From NCBI GenBank assembly GCA_963714155.1, contig OY970236.1, positions 1,178,001-1,242,000 on the forward strand: a stretch of 64,000 bases of DNA. The letters run 5' to 3'. Below, one piece after another: positions 50,335 to 58,735 of the stretch. Numbering within the stretch: the first letter of the stretch is position 1; every line of letters starts with the position of its first letter. The notes under the pieces were generated by a model. That model was not told the origin of the DNA and ran no database searches. It saw nothing but the letters and a program-made list of their open reading frames with translations. This DNA comes from VRUE01 sp963714155. Its GTDB lineage: Bacteria; Actinomycetota; Thermoleophilia; Solirubrobacterales; 70-9. A program made the translations under genes and the position numbers.

Positions 50335-51504
50335 GTGAGAAGTTTGAAATTCTTGGGCCTCGCCACACTCGCCATCGTCGCTCTATCGACGGTAGCGAGC
50401 TTGGCGTCGGCCTCTCCGGCCTACCTCAGAGCTGAAAAATACAGCACCTTCCTCACCGGAAAAGCCACAGGCGAAACCGGCAAATTGACCACCAGTTGGG
50501 GAGCCAAACTATGCACCAGTCCCACGCTCGGGTCATACATAAGCAGCCAAACAGCGACTCTCCCAACGGAAGTGGCGAGCGATTCGAGCTGTGGCATGAA
50601 AACAAATGGCTGTCAATTTACCTTTAATACCGGCACTGCTGAACAGCAGATCAGTGTCAAAGGCACGTTTGACATTTCCTGTCCCGCAGGTAAAGCAATC
50701 GAAGTAACGATCGTTGGTTCCTGCACGGCCCTAATAACGTCCCAGACCGGCTTGCCGGCAAGTTTTACCAACAACGGCAGTGGGAGCGGCCAGACGGTCA
50801 TTGTCAAGGCAGAAGTCCTAACTGGACTGAAATATGAAATGACCTGTGAAAAAGGGAAAACGCACACCGACGGCATCTACAAAACCACTTGGAACCTCTC
50901 GGCTAGTACGGGGCCAATCCATATTTCAGGAGCCACTGGTGCACCTGTTCAGGGGCTTTACTTCGGGGCCGGACCCAACTTCGCCGCCGAAATCTATCCT
51001 GCCTTGATCACCGGTACGCAGGTTTCGCAGCATAAATTCAAAATGCCTGCGGCAGGCCCAATTCAGTGTAAAACGTCCAAGCTCAACACGGAGCTGTCAG
51101 CTGCAGCCAGCGAACTGGTCGCGACACCGGAATACGGTACTTGCACTCTCGCGGGGTCATATGTGGTTACTCCAACCGTAACTGGATGCTCTTTGACCTT
51201 CAAACTCCTGGGATCTTCGGGTGAAGGCAACGGCGGCATTAGCTGCTCCGCAGGAAATGAACTCACCTACCGGGTCTTGAATTTCGATGGGACCACGAGA
51301 TGCACGGTCACAATTCCTAGTTACACCCCAGCCGGAGAAAACTACACGTTCAAAAACGTGGGATCGGGAAAATCCCGGCAGGTTGAAGCTATTGCAAATA
51401 TGTCTGCCATCAAATACCACATCACCACAGGTTGTGGAGTGGCTGAAGGTACTTACTCAGATGGTACTTTCACCGGCAGTACGCTGTTCACGGCTTACGA
51501 ATAG
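50335..51504 (+). CDS. Exported two-repeat protein, 389 aa
   Basis: GTG start with GAAAGAAGG upstream. Signal peptide (LATLAIVALSTVASLASA). Two homologous halves each contain a series of Cys-bearing strands (CGMKTNGCQFTFNTGTAEQ, CTLAGSYVVTPTVTGCSLTF; ends GLKYEMTCEKG and AIKYHITTGCG). About 12 cysteines in all suggest disulfide-stabilised beta domains. Its codons are distinctly more AT-rich than the surrounding genes. The family is common in this bacterial group but has no known function to me. A long hairpin follows. Confidence 0.75.
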   Translation: MRSLKFLGLATLAIVALSTVASLASASPAYLRAEKYSTFLTGKATGETGKLTTSWGAKLCTSPTLGSYISSQTATLPTEVASDSSCGMKTNGCQFTFNTGTAEQQISVKGTFDISCPAGKAIEVTIVGSCTALITSQTGLPASFTNNGSGSGQTVIVKAEVLTGLKYEMTCEKGKTHTDGIYKTTWNLSASTGPIHISGATGAPVQGLYFGAGPNFAAEIYPALITGTQVSQHKFKMPAAGPIQCKTSKLNTELSAAASELVATPEYGTCTLAGSYVVTPTVTGCSLTFKLLGSSGEGNGGISCSAGNELTYRVLNFDGTTRCTVTIPSYTPAGENYTFKNVGSGKSRQVEAIANMSAIKYHITTGCGVAEGTYSDGTFTGSTLFTAYE

Positions 51505-51514
51505 TCGTGCGTAG

Positions 51515-51581
51515 GGCTCTCGCCGGGAGCCGCATTTAGTTGCGACCCATTCGGGCGGCACCGCCGCTCGGATGGGTCGCA
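51515..51581 (+). terminator. Double hairpin terminator
   Basis: A short stem GGCTC/GAGCC (51515-51531) is followed by a continuous 19-bp stem (51541-51559 with 51563-51581, two G-T pairs, triloop ACC). There is no T-run after it, but the stem is one of the longest in the window and lies 37 bp after the stop. Confidence 0.7.
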
Positions 51582-51630
51582 GTTGGTTGTCTCTGGAGCA
51601 GTCTGCAGTCATAAAAACCACGTGCGTATC

Positions 51631-51659
51631 TTGACAAACGCGAACTGACGTGTTTGTAT
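51631..51659 (+). promoter_or_regulatory. Sigma-70-type promoter for tetR pair, twin of 39493 promoter
   Basis: TTGACA (51631-51636), 17-bp spacer, TTGTAT (51654-51659), with the same GTGCGTATC block before the -35 and CGTGTTT before the -10 as at 39493. The transcript would begin about 25 bp before the TetR start at 51693. Confidence 0.75.
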
Positions 51660-51692
51660 AGCTCGGCATCTTCACTTGAGAACTGCGCTGGT

Positions 51693-52397
51693 ATGAGCCC
51701 TGAGCAAGAGATCCGCGGCACGAGTCGCTCGTCACGGGCGGAGCGGCGCCGACCAGGCGCCCCGCTGCCCGAGGTGGAGAAGATCCGACCTCGCTCGCTT
51801 TCGCGGGAGCAGGTGGTAGCCAACCAGCGACGGCGCATCTTCGATGGCTTCGCCGCCGCCCTCGTCTACCACGGCTACGAGGACACGAAGGTCACCGACG
51901 TGCTCGAATTTGCTGGCGTTTCGCGGGCGACCTTCTACGAGCGCTTCGAGAGCAAGGAGGCTTGCTTCGCCGCGGCTTTCGAAGACGGGGTGGGGCGGCT
52001 TGTGGCCGCGATCGAGGCGGCGGTCGCCGAGGAGGGCGGTTGGGACGCCCCGCTCTCAGTGGGCCTGGCAGCGGCCCTCGATCTTCTCGCCGTCGAGCCG
52101 GCGACCGCCCGTTTGCTCTTTGTCGAGGCGCTCGCCGCGTCGCGGTCCGCCAGGGACGAGTACGAGCGTTCGCTGGGCCGCCTGGCGGACGCCTTGCGCG
52201 CTGTCGATGGCCAAACCTCCGATGAGACCGCGCGCCTGCTCGCCGGCGGGCTCGCCTCACACATCTCCGGCCGGCTGCTCGCCGGCGAAGCCGAGCGCCT
52301 GCCGGAGGACCACGACCTGCTTCTCGGCTACCTGCGCGCCGCCGGGCTCGCCGATGTCTCGCCTTCCCTGGTCGAGCAGCGGGTCGCACGGGCATAA
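51693..52397 (+). CDS. TetR-family regulator (first of pair)
   Basis: 234 residues from ATG 51693. A basic leader (~1-35) precedes the TetR HTH (VVANQRRRIFDGFAAALVYH, TDVLEFAGVSRATFYERFES, ~38-85) and a helical regulatory domain. Similar in layout to the TetR proteins at 38671 and 52404. It is followed after 6 bp by a second TetR gene. Its promoter is the twin of that before the collagen-like gene, so a common circuit is possible. Confidence 0.88.
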   Translation: MSPEQEIRGTSRSSRAERRRPGAPLPEVEKIRPRSLSREQVVANQRRRIFDGFAAALVYHGYEDTKVTDVLEFAGVSRATFYERFESKEACFAAAFEDGVGRLVAAIEAAVAEEGGWDAPLSVGLAAALDLLAVEPATARLLFVEALAASRSARDEYERSLGRLADALRAVDGQTSDETARLLAGGLASHISGRLLAGEAERLPEDHDLLLGYLRAAGLADVSPSLVEQRVARA

Positions 52398-52403
52398 CGC
52401 GGT

Positions 52404-53069
52404 ATGGCCCGAGGTGACCCGCCCTCCGGGCACTTCAACACGCGCCTTCCTCCCGGGCGGCACGGCCTACCGCGCTCATTCGTTGCCGGCAACCAACGCC
52501 TTCGCATCGTCGCCGCGACGCTGCGGGTGCTGCCGCAACATCGCTACTCCGGCACCACGATCGCCCACATAACGCGTGAGGCCAGCGTTTCGCGCAGCGC
52601 CTTCTACTCCCAGTTCGAGGGCAAGGAGGATTGCTTCCTGGCGACCTATGACGCCGCCGCATACTGGATCTGCCAGCACCTCGAGCGCACCGTCGACGCC
52701 AGCGCCGAGTGGCCGGCTCGTGTGCGCGGCGGGGTCACCGCGGTACTCCGCCTGCTCGCCGAGAACCCTGATCTCGCCCACCTCTTCGCGGTCGAGGTGA
52801 CCCAAGCCGGTCCGGCGGCCCGCGAGCGCCAACAACTCGTCATGGGCAAGTTTGCCGAGGCACTGCGGGCCGGCCGCCCGCGCGAGGAGGGCCTGCCGGT
52901 CGAGCTGGAGGAGATGCTGCTCGGCGGCGTTCTCGTCACCATCGGTCGCTACGTCGACGCGGGTCGGACTGAGCACCTGCCCGAGGCAACCGTCGAGCTG
53001 GTCCAGTACCTGCTCATCCCTTACCTGGGCAGCGAGGAGACAAGCCGCATCTCTGAAGAAGCGGCGTGA
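52404..53069 (+). CDS. TetR-family regulator (second of pair)
   Basis: 221 residues. HTH at ~30-75 (NQRLRIVAATLRVLPQHRYS, AHITREASVSRSAFYSQFEG), ligand domain after that. The start lies 6 bp after the preceding TetR stop, so the two are co-transcribed and might form a heterodimer or sense related ligands. The C-terminus is less similar to the first than the HTH. No metabolic gene is in the same operon. Confidence 0.88.
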   Translation: MARGDPPSGHFNTRLPPGRHGLPRSFVAGNQRLRIVAATLRVLPQHRYSGTTIAHITREASVSRSAFYSQFEGKEDCFLATYDAAAYWICQHLERTVDASAEWPARVRGGVTAVLRLLAENPDLAHLFAVEVTQAGPAARERQQLVMGKFAEALRAGRPREEGLPVELEEMLLGGVLVTIGRYVDAGRTEHLPEATVELVQYLLIPYLGSEETSRISEEAA

Positions 53070-53172
53070 CGGAGGCCCACCCGTCTGAGGTCGACGCAGG
53101 CGGTGCCTGTTTCGTCTCGCATTTGTGCAATACGCGCGCCACGCGTCGCAGACAGATCATTACGGTGCAATC

Positions 53173-53433
53173 ATGGAGGCGATGGCAAGAAGCTGGACCG
53201 ATGAGAGGCTCAAAGAGCGATTCGATCGAATCGACGTGCAGCATGATCGATTCGATGCCGACGCCCGTGAGCTGCGCACCGATTTCCGCGAACTACGTAC
53301 AGAAATGAACATTCGTTTCGACGCCATGGAACGCCGCTTCGACACGATGCAGCGCCTGATGATTCAGACCGCGGCGGGCACGGTGGCGACGATCCTCGCC
53401 GGCTTCTTCGGATTGTTGGCCACGCAGCTATAG
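53173..53433 (+). CDS. Coiled-coil, tail-anchored small protein, 86 aa
   Basis: ATG 53173 gives 86 residues: a heptad-like coiled coil (ERFDRIDVQHDRFDADARELR to IRFDAMERRFDTMQRLM, ~10-60) and one C-terminal membrane helix (GTVATILAGFFGLLATQL). This is a common type of small actinobacterial protein, sometimes called DUF1640-like, of unknown role. Longer in-frame extension upstream to 53125 is less likely. It ends just before the first cys promoter motif. Confidence 0.65.
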   Translation: MEAMARSWTDERLKERFDRIDVQHDRFDADARELRTDFRELRTEMNIRFDAMERRFDTMQRLMIQTAAGTVATILAGFFGLLATQL

Positions 53434-53439
53434 GCCCTC

Positions 53440-53458
53440 GCTATACTTTTTGAAGTAA
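53440..53458 (+). promoter_or_regulatory. cys promoter/operator motif, copy 1
   Basis: GCTATACTTTTTGAAGTAA, identical to 55013-55031. It contains a consensus -10 (TATACT) overlapping a dyad TACTT-N4-AAGTA. It lies 28 bp before the rhodanese-E1 start. A -35 is not obvious. Confidence 0.75.
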
Positions 53459-53486
53459 AGCTGATCCGGATTTAGGAGATTTGCCT

Positions 53487-54683
53487 GTGGCGAACGGTGC
53501 GGAGACGAAGGTGGCGGCGGTTGTCGAGGAGATCGAGCCGTTCGAGGCACAGCAGGAGATCGAGGGCGGCGATGTCGTCCTGATCGACACGCGCGAGCCT
53601 CACGAGTATCAGGAGGCCCACCTCGACGGCGGCAAGCTGGTGCCGCCCGGGCTGCTCGCCGACGAGATTGCCGCGGCGGCGCCCAACAAGTCTGCCCGCA
53701 CGATCCTCTACTGCCGCAGTGGCAACCGCTCATACAAGGCGGCCGAGCAGCTGGAAGCACTGGGCTACACCGACGTCGCCTCGATGGCCGGCGGCATTCT
53801 CGCCTGGCAGGAGCAGGGGCTGCCCGTGCGCGCCGCCGAGGGGATGACCGCCGAGCAGCGCGACCGCTACTCGCGCCACACGCTGCTGCCCGAGGTCGGC
53901 GTCGATGGTCAGCTGAAGATGCTGAACGCGAAGGTGCTGCTGCTCGGCGCCGGCGGGCTCGGGGCGCCGACGGCGCTCTACCTCGCCGCCGCCGGGATCG
54001 GCACGATCGGCCTCGTCGACGACGACGTGGTCGACGCTTCCAACCTGCAGCGCCAGGTGATCCACAACACCGAACGGATCGGGATGGCGAAGACCGCGTC
54101 GGCCCGCATCTTCATCGAAGGGCTGAACCCCGACGTCAACGTCGTCGAGCACAACGGCCGGCTCGACGCGAGCAACATCCTCGACGTGATCTCCGACTAC
54201 GACATCATCGTCGACGGCGCCGATAACTTCCCCACCCGCTACCTGCTGAACGATGCCTCGGTGCGGCTGCGCAAGCCGGTCGTCTCCGCCTCGATCCTCG
54301 GCTTCGACGGCCAGATCTCGACCTTCGCCCCCTATGAGGGCCCCTGCTACCGCTGCCTCTACCCGACGCCGCCGCCGGCCGAGCTGGCACCGAGCTGCTC
54401 GGCAAACGGGGTGCTCGGAGTGATGGCGGGGACGATGGGCACCCTGCAGGCCAACGAGGTGATCAAGCTGATCCTCGGCAAGGGCGAACCGCTGATCGGG
54501 CGTCTCTTGCTCTACGACGCGTTGGGGACCCGCTTCACCGAGCTGAAGGTCCGCCGCGACCCCGACTGCCCGATCTGCGGCGAGCAGGCCGAGGAGATCC
54601 CGGAGTCGGAGATGGGGAAGTTCCCCGACTACGACGCCTTCTGCGCCGGCGCCGGCGGCGATCGCCAGACTCTGGCCTCCTAG
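53487..54683 (+). CDS. Rhodanese-ThiF/MoeB fusion, E1-like carrier-activating sulfurtransferase
   Basis: 398 residues from GTG 53487 (AGGAG 8 nt upstream; TTG 53481 is too close). The N-terminal rhodanese domain (~15-115) has the active-site Cys76 in CRSGNRS. The E1 domain (~120-390) has the nucleotide loop GAGGLG (154-159), zinc cysteines Cys287/Cys290 and Cys361/Cys364, and Cys304 (PSCSANG). It should adenylate the CysO/MoaD-like carrier next door and load sulfur as thiocarboxylate. In mycobacterial MoeZ the rhodanese domain is C-terminal; here it comes first. Cysteine synthesis, and possibly molybdopterin, are the pathways. Confidence 0.9.
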   Translation: MANGAETKVAAVVEEIEPFEAQQEIEGGDVVLIDTREPHEYQEAHLDGGKLVPPGLLADEIAAAAPNKSARTILYCRSGNRSYKAAEQLEALGYTDVASMAGGILAWQEQGLPVRAAEGMTAEQRDRYSRHTLLPEVGVDGQLKMLNAKVLLLGAGGLGAPTALYLAAAGIGTIGLVDDDVVDASNLQRQVIHNTERIGMAKTASARIFIEGLNPDVNVVEHNGRLDASNILDVISDYDIIVDGADNFPTRYLLNDASVRLRKPVVSASILGFDGQISTFAPYEGPCYRCLYPTPPPAELAPSCSANGVLGVMAGTMGTLQANEVIKLILGKGEPLIGRLLLYDALGTRFTELKVRRDPDCPICGEQAEEIPESEMGKFPDYDAFCAGAGGDRQTLAS

Positions 54684-54701
54684 GCTAGGATCACCGCCTT
54701 C

Positions 54702-54974
54702 ATGGCGACCATTCGCATACCTCCCGTCCTGCGTCCCCACACCGGCGGGGCGCCTGAAGTCGAGGCCGCCGGCTCCGACGTGGGGGAGGTTCTGCGCGCC
54801 CTCACCGCCGAGCACCCCGGCACCGCCGAGCAACTCTTCGGCGAGGACGGCGACCTCAACCGCTATGTCAACGTCTACCTCAACGACGAGGACGTTCGGG
54901 TCTTGGATGGCCTGGGCACAGCCGTCAAAGAGGGCGACACGGTTGTGATCCTGCCGGCGATGGCCGGCGGTTGA
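54702..54974 (+). CDS. CysO/MoaD-like sulfur carrier protein
   Basis: 90 residues with a beta-grasp (ubiquitin-like) pattern, ending in the required Gly-Gly tail (PAMAGG). The terminal glycine is converted to thiocarboxylate by the E1 protein encoded 18 bp upstream, and the sulfur is then used by CysM, encoded next. Length and the sequence NRYVNVYLNDEDVRVLDGL agree with mycobacterial CysO. Same transcription direction, with the second cys motif between it and cysM. Confidence 0.9.
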   Translation: MATIRIPPVLRPHTGGAPEVEAAGSDVGEVLRALTAEHPGTAEQLFGEDGDLNRYVNVYLNDEDVRVLDGLGTAVKEGDTVVILPAMAGG

Positions 54975-55012
54975 AAAAGCCTTCGTAATTCCCCACGGGC
55001 CGAACGCCCGAC

Positions 55013-55031
55013 GCTATACTTTTTGAAGTAA
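55013..55031 (+). promoter_or_regulatory. cys promoter/operator motif, copy 2
   Basis: Exact 19-bp copy of 53440-53458, 14 bp before the cysM start, so cysM has its own promoter although it follows the carrier gene. Same TATACT and TACTT-N4-AAGTA dyad. Confidence 0.75.
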
Positions 55032-55045
55032 GGGACTGGCGAGCG

Positions 55046-56005
55046 ATGTCTGAACTTCTCAACCGACCCTGCGGGGGCCGCTTCGGCAATATCGTCGAGT
55101 CGATCGGCAACACGCCGCTGGTCGAGCTGCCGCGGCTCTCGCCCAATCCCGACGTCCGCATCTACGCCAAGCTCGAGGGCCACAATCCGACCGGCTCGGT
55201 CAAGGATCGCGTCGCCAAGTCGATGATCGAGGCGGCCGAGGCAGAGGGGTTGATCCTGCCCGGCCAGACGATCCTCGAGCCGACCTCCGGCAACACCGGC
55301 ATCGCCCTGGCGATGATCTGCCGCCGCAAGGGCTACAAGCTGAAGGTGGTGATGCCCGACAACGTCACCGCGGAGCGCGCCCAGTTGCTCTCGATGTACG
55401 GGGCGGAGATCGTCTACTCCGAGGGCCCCAAGGGCTCCAACGGTGCAGTCGAGGTGGCACTGGAGATGTCCCAAGACCCCCAGTACTACATGCCCTACCA
55501 GTACGGCAACGAGGCCAATCCCAACGCCCACTACTACGGCACCGCGGTCGAGATCCTCGAAGAGCTCGACGAGGTGACCGCCTTCGTCGGCGGTCTCGGC
55601 ACCGGTGGCACCCTGATGGGCAACGGCCGCCGGCTCAAGGAGGAGAACCCCGAGACGCTGATCGTTGCTGCCGAGCCGATGCAGGGCGAGCTGGTCGACG
55701 GCCTGCGCTCGCTCGACGATGGCTTCATCCCGCCGATCATCGACATCACCCTGCTCGATCGCAAGATCATGGTCTCCAACCGCGACGCGATCGTCTGGAC
55801 GCGCAAATTGCTCGAGGAGGAGGGCGTCTTCGCCGGCGTCTCCTCGGGCGCGATCGCCCGCATCGCCAATCGCATCGCCGGCGAGCTCGACGGCGGCAAC
55901 GTCGTCTTCCTGATTCCCGACGACGGCTGGAAGTACCTCTCCTCCGGCGTCTACACCAAGCCGATCGAGGAGATCGAAAACCTCGATTCCACGGTCTGGT
56001 GGTAG
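55046..56005 (+). CDS. cysM: Cysteine synthase CysM (carrier-dependent type)
   Basis: 319 residues, PLP fold type II. PLP Lys53 in NPTGSVKDR, phosphate loop TSGNTG (80-85), GGLGTGGTLMG near 190. By context with CysO and a Mec-type peptidase it is likely the O-phosphoserine-using CysM that takes sulfur from the carrier thiocarboxylate, rather than a sulfide-dependent CysK. The C-terminus (KPIEEIENLDSTVWW) resembles the mycobacterial CysM tail that closes the site. Confidence 0.9.
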   Translation: MSELLNRPCGGRFGNIVESIGNTPLVELPRLSPNPDVRIYAKLEGHNPTGSVKDRVAKSMIEAAEAEGLILPGQTILEPTSGNTGIALAMICRRKGYKLKVVMPDNVTAERAQLLSMYGAEIVYSEGPKGSNGAVEVALEMSQDPQYYMPYQYGNEANPNAHYYGTAVEILEELDEVTAFVGGLGTGGTLMGNGRRLKEENPETLIVAAEPMQGELVDGLRSLDDGFIPPIIDITLLDRKIMVSNRDAIVWTRKLLEEEGVFAGVSSGAIARIANRIAGELDGGNVVFLIPDDGWKYLSSGVYTKPIEEIENLDSTVWW

Positions 56006-56096
56006 CGCGCTTCCGCTAGCCGGACCGCAACTCGCCTCGCTCGTCGTGTTTGAGCGGCCAAGAGAGTTTGGTCAATCGAACTAGAGCAGGGGGGAG

Positions 56097-57641
56097 ATGT
56101 TCTTGATGCCGTCACGGATCGTCCGGATGTTCTTGCTGTGCAGCTGCCTTTTCGCGAGCGTGGTGAGCGCCGCCGGCGCTGCACCCGCGGACATTGATCG
56201 CACCTTTGGACAGGAAGGCGTTGCCCGGGTCCAAAGCGAGAAAGGCGTCTACGTCTCTCCGATCGACATGGCGGTGGCTCCGGGCGGGGAGATCTACGTC
56301 CTGCGCTCGGCGCAGCGCTGCTCGGTCTCACCCTGCGCGGGCGAACTGCTGGTCAGTCGCTTCACTCCGGGCGGCCTGCTCGACAGCACGTTCGGGTTCG
56401 CCGGGGTGCGCGCCGTCTTCAGCTCGGCCGACGGCTTTCACCCCAGCCGCAACGGATCGCTGGCGGTGGCTCCGGACGGTCGCGTCGTCGTCGGCTCAAC
56501 CGACGAAGGCGACCTCGTCCTCACCCGGCTCAACACCGACGGAAATCCGGACACCAGCTTCGGCAAAGGCGGCGTGGCCAAGATCCACCTGAGCGCGCCG
56601 GTCGACCGCGTTCGCCTCGCGATCCAGGCGGACGGTCGCATCGTCGTCGGCGCCGAGCCCCAGTCGGGCTACGGCGGAGACGCTGTGCTGATCGCCCGCT
56701 ACACCGCGGAGGGCAATCCGGACCCGAGCTTTCGCGACGGCAGCCCACTGATCACCAGCCTCGGCTCCGGCCTCGGAGGCATGGCGCTGAGCGGCACCAA
56801 GACGATCATCGCCGGGCCGCGCTGCTGCCCGATCGGCCGCGCCGTCCACCTGGCGCGCATCGACGAGACCGGCGCCTTCGACAACAGCTTCGGTCGCCAG
56901 GGGGAGAGCTTCATCGACGACGTCTCCGATCGGACCGGCGTCGGTGCCCTGATCGTGCTGCCGAAAGGCGGCATCTACGTGGTCGGCTCGGGCCGCAACG
57001 ACAAGGGCGACGCCTTCGTCATGAAGCTGCGAGCGGGCGGCAGCCTCGACTCGAAATTCGGCCGTCGCGGCATCGCCTACCTGAGGCACACCTTCCTCGA
57101 CGTCAGCGGTGCCAAGGTCGATCGAGCGGGCAGGCTGCTGATCGCCGGCAGCGCCCCGCTGGGAACCGATCGCGGGCCGGGCTTCGGACCCAGAAGGTTC
57201 GCCCTGCTGCGGCTGCGCTCGAGCGGCCGCCGCGATCCCACCTTTGCCGGCGGTTCGATGATTCGACTGGATTCGCTGGAGGCCAACCGCGCTGTAGCCA
57301 TCGGCTTGCAGCAAGGGCGAAGCCTCGTGGCGTTGACCTCGGGCGGGCAGTGCATCCGCACCTGCGAATCGCCCACCGCACTGTTGATTCGCTTCCTCGG
57401 CGGCACCAGCGGCTCGCGCTGCCAGGGTCACCGGGCGACGATCGTCGGTACGCGCCATGGCGAGAAGCTGGTCGGCACGCCCGGTCGTGACGTGATCGCG
57501 TCGCTCGCCGGCAACGACCGGGTCTTCGGTCGTGGCGGCAACGACCTGATCTGCGGCGGCCGCGGCGATGATCGCCTCATCGGCGGCAAAGGCCGCGACG
57601 TGCTCCGCGGTGGAGCGGGTCACAACCGCCTTAACCAGTAG
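56097..57641 (+). CDS. Exported delta-60 repeat propeller protein with RTX-like tail
   Basis: 514 residues. Signal peptide (IVRMFLLCSCLFASVVSAAGA). Several ~55-residue delta-60 repeats (RTFGQEGVARV, LLDSTFGFAGV, NPDTSFGKGGVAKI, AFDNSFGRQGESFI, SLDSKFGRRGIAYL) form a beta-propeller. The C-terminal ~75 residues hold hemolysin-type Ca-binding nonapeptides (GTPGRDVIASLAGNDRVFG, GRGGNDLICGGRGDDRLIGG). GC-rich, with a strong AGGGGGGAG ribosome site. Probably secreted and Ca-stabilised; ligand unknown. Confidence 0.85.
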   Translation: MFLMPSRIVRMFLLCSCLFASVVSAAGAAPADIDRTFGQEGVARVQSEKGVYVSPIDMAVAPGGEIYVLRSAQRCSVSPCAGELLVSRFTPGGLLDSTFGFAGVRAVFSSADGFHPSRNGSLAVAPDGRVVVGSTDEGDLVLTRLNTDGNPDTSFGKGGVAKIHLSAPVDRVRLAIQADGRIVVGAEPQSGYGGDAVLIARYTAEGNPDPSFRDGSPLITSLGSGLGGMALSGTKTIIAGPRCCPIGRAVHLARIDETGAFDNSFGRQGESFIDDVSDRTGVGALIVLPKGGIYVVGSGRNDKGDAFVMKLRAGGSLDSKFGRRGIAYLRHTFLDVSGAKVDRAGRLLIAGSAPLGTDRGPGFGPRRFALLRLRSSGRRDPTFAGGSMIRLDSLEANRAVAIGLQQGRSLVALTSGGQCIRTCESPTALLIRFLGGTSGSRCQGHRATIVGTRHGEKLVGTPGRDVIASLAGNDRVFGRGGNDLICGGRGDDRLIGGKGRDVLRGGAGHNRLNQ

Positions 57642-57652
57642 GGACAAGTCCC

Positions 57653-58723
57653 GTGCGACGGATCGTGCTGGCGGCACTTGTCGCCGCGACCCTCGCTTCA
57701 TTGCTAGCCGGGCCGCCATCGGCGGCGGCCCGGCCGGCGGTGCCGCGGGACTTCATTGGCGTAGTCCCGCAGGGGACGCTCACGGCCGCCGACTTCGGCC
57801 GGATGCGGGGTGTGGTGGGGACCCTGCGGATTCCAATTGCCTGGTCGCAGGTCGAGCGGCAGCCGGGAGAGCTCGACTTCGCCGGCCTCGACGCCACCAT
57901 CTCCGCGGCGGCCGGCGCTGGCGTACGCGTCTTGCCCTTTGTCTACGGCACGCCTGCTTGGTTGGCAAAGGACCCGGCCCGGCCGCCGCTCAGCTCCCGC
58001 GCGCAGAAGGGCTGGACTGGATTTCTGGCTGCCCTGGTGCGCCGCTATGGCCCCGGCGGGACGATCTGGGACGGTGCCGCGAGGGCGATGCCGATCCGCA
58101 GCTGGCAGATCTGGAACGAGCCCAACTTCCTCCTCTTCTGGCGACCGCGGCCCTCGCCCTCGGGCTACGCCCGCATGCTGCGGATCTCGGCGCGAGCGAT
58201 TCGCGGCGTCGACCGCGGCGCGGAGATCGTTGCCGCCGGGCTGGCGCCGGTCGAGGGCGGCATGCTGCCCTGGACCTTTCTGCGCAAGCTCTACGCCGTG
58301 CCCGGGGTGCGCAGCAGCTTCGACGTTGCCGCCGTGCACCCGTATTCCTCCTGGCTGGGCGGCGTGGCCTACCAGGTCCGCAAGGCAAGGCAGGTGATGT
58401 CCGCCGCGGGAGACGGTCGCAAGCCGCTGCTGGTCAGCGAGCTCGGCGTGGCCTCGGCGAGCCCCCTGCCGACCGCTTTCGACTGGGGGGTCAAGGGACA
58501 GGCGAAGTTCCTGCGGCGGGCCTACCGGATGCTGCTCGGCGCTCGCGATCGCTGGCACATCGCCGGCGTCGATTGGTACGCCTGGCGAGACATGGCGGTT
58601 GCCGATCCCCACTGCGTGTTCTGCCAGGGCGCCGGCCTGTTCGACTCGGCCGGCCGTCCCAAGCCCGCTTGGCGTGCCTTCGCCCAGCTTGCCGCCGGGG
58701 CGAGAAGAGAGACCGTTCGCTAG
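57653..58723 (+). CDS. Secreted glycoside hydrolase (GH39/GH5-like TIM barrel)
   Basis: 356 residues from GTG 57653. Signal peptide (LAALVAATLASLLAGPPSAAA). A TIM-barrel clan GH-A layout: acid/base Glu156 in WQIWNEPNF and nucleophile candidate Glu263 in LLVSELGVAS, 107 residues apart, as usual for this clan. It should cut or remodel extracellular polysaccharide. It starts 11 bp after the propeller gene and is likely co-transcribed with it. The family number is not certain. Confidence 0.8.
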   Translation: MRRIVLAALVAATLASLLAGPPSAAARPAVPRDFIGVVPQGTLTAADFGRMRGVVGTLRIPIAWSQVERQPGELDFAGLDATISAAAGAGVRVLPFVYGTPAWLAKDPARPPLSSRAQKGWTGFLAALVRRYGPGGTIWDGAARAMPIRSWQIWNEPNFLLFWRPRPSPSGYARMLRISARAIRGVDRGAEIVAAGLAPVEGGMLPWTFLRKLYAVPGVRSSFDVAAVHPYSSWLGGVAYQVRKARQVMSAAGDGRKPLLVSELGVASASPLPTAFDWGVKGQAKFLRRAYRMLLGARDRWHIAGVDWYAWRDMAVADPHCVFCQGAGLFDSAGRPKPAWRAFAQLAAGARRETVR

Positions 58724-58735
58724 CCTCGCCGCACG

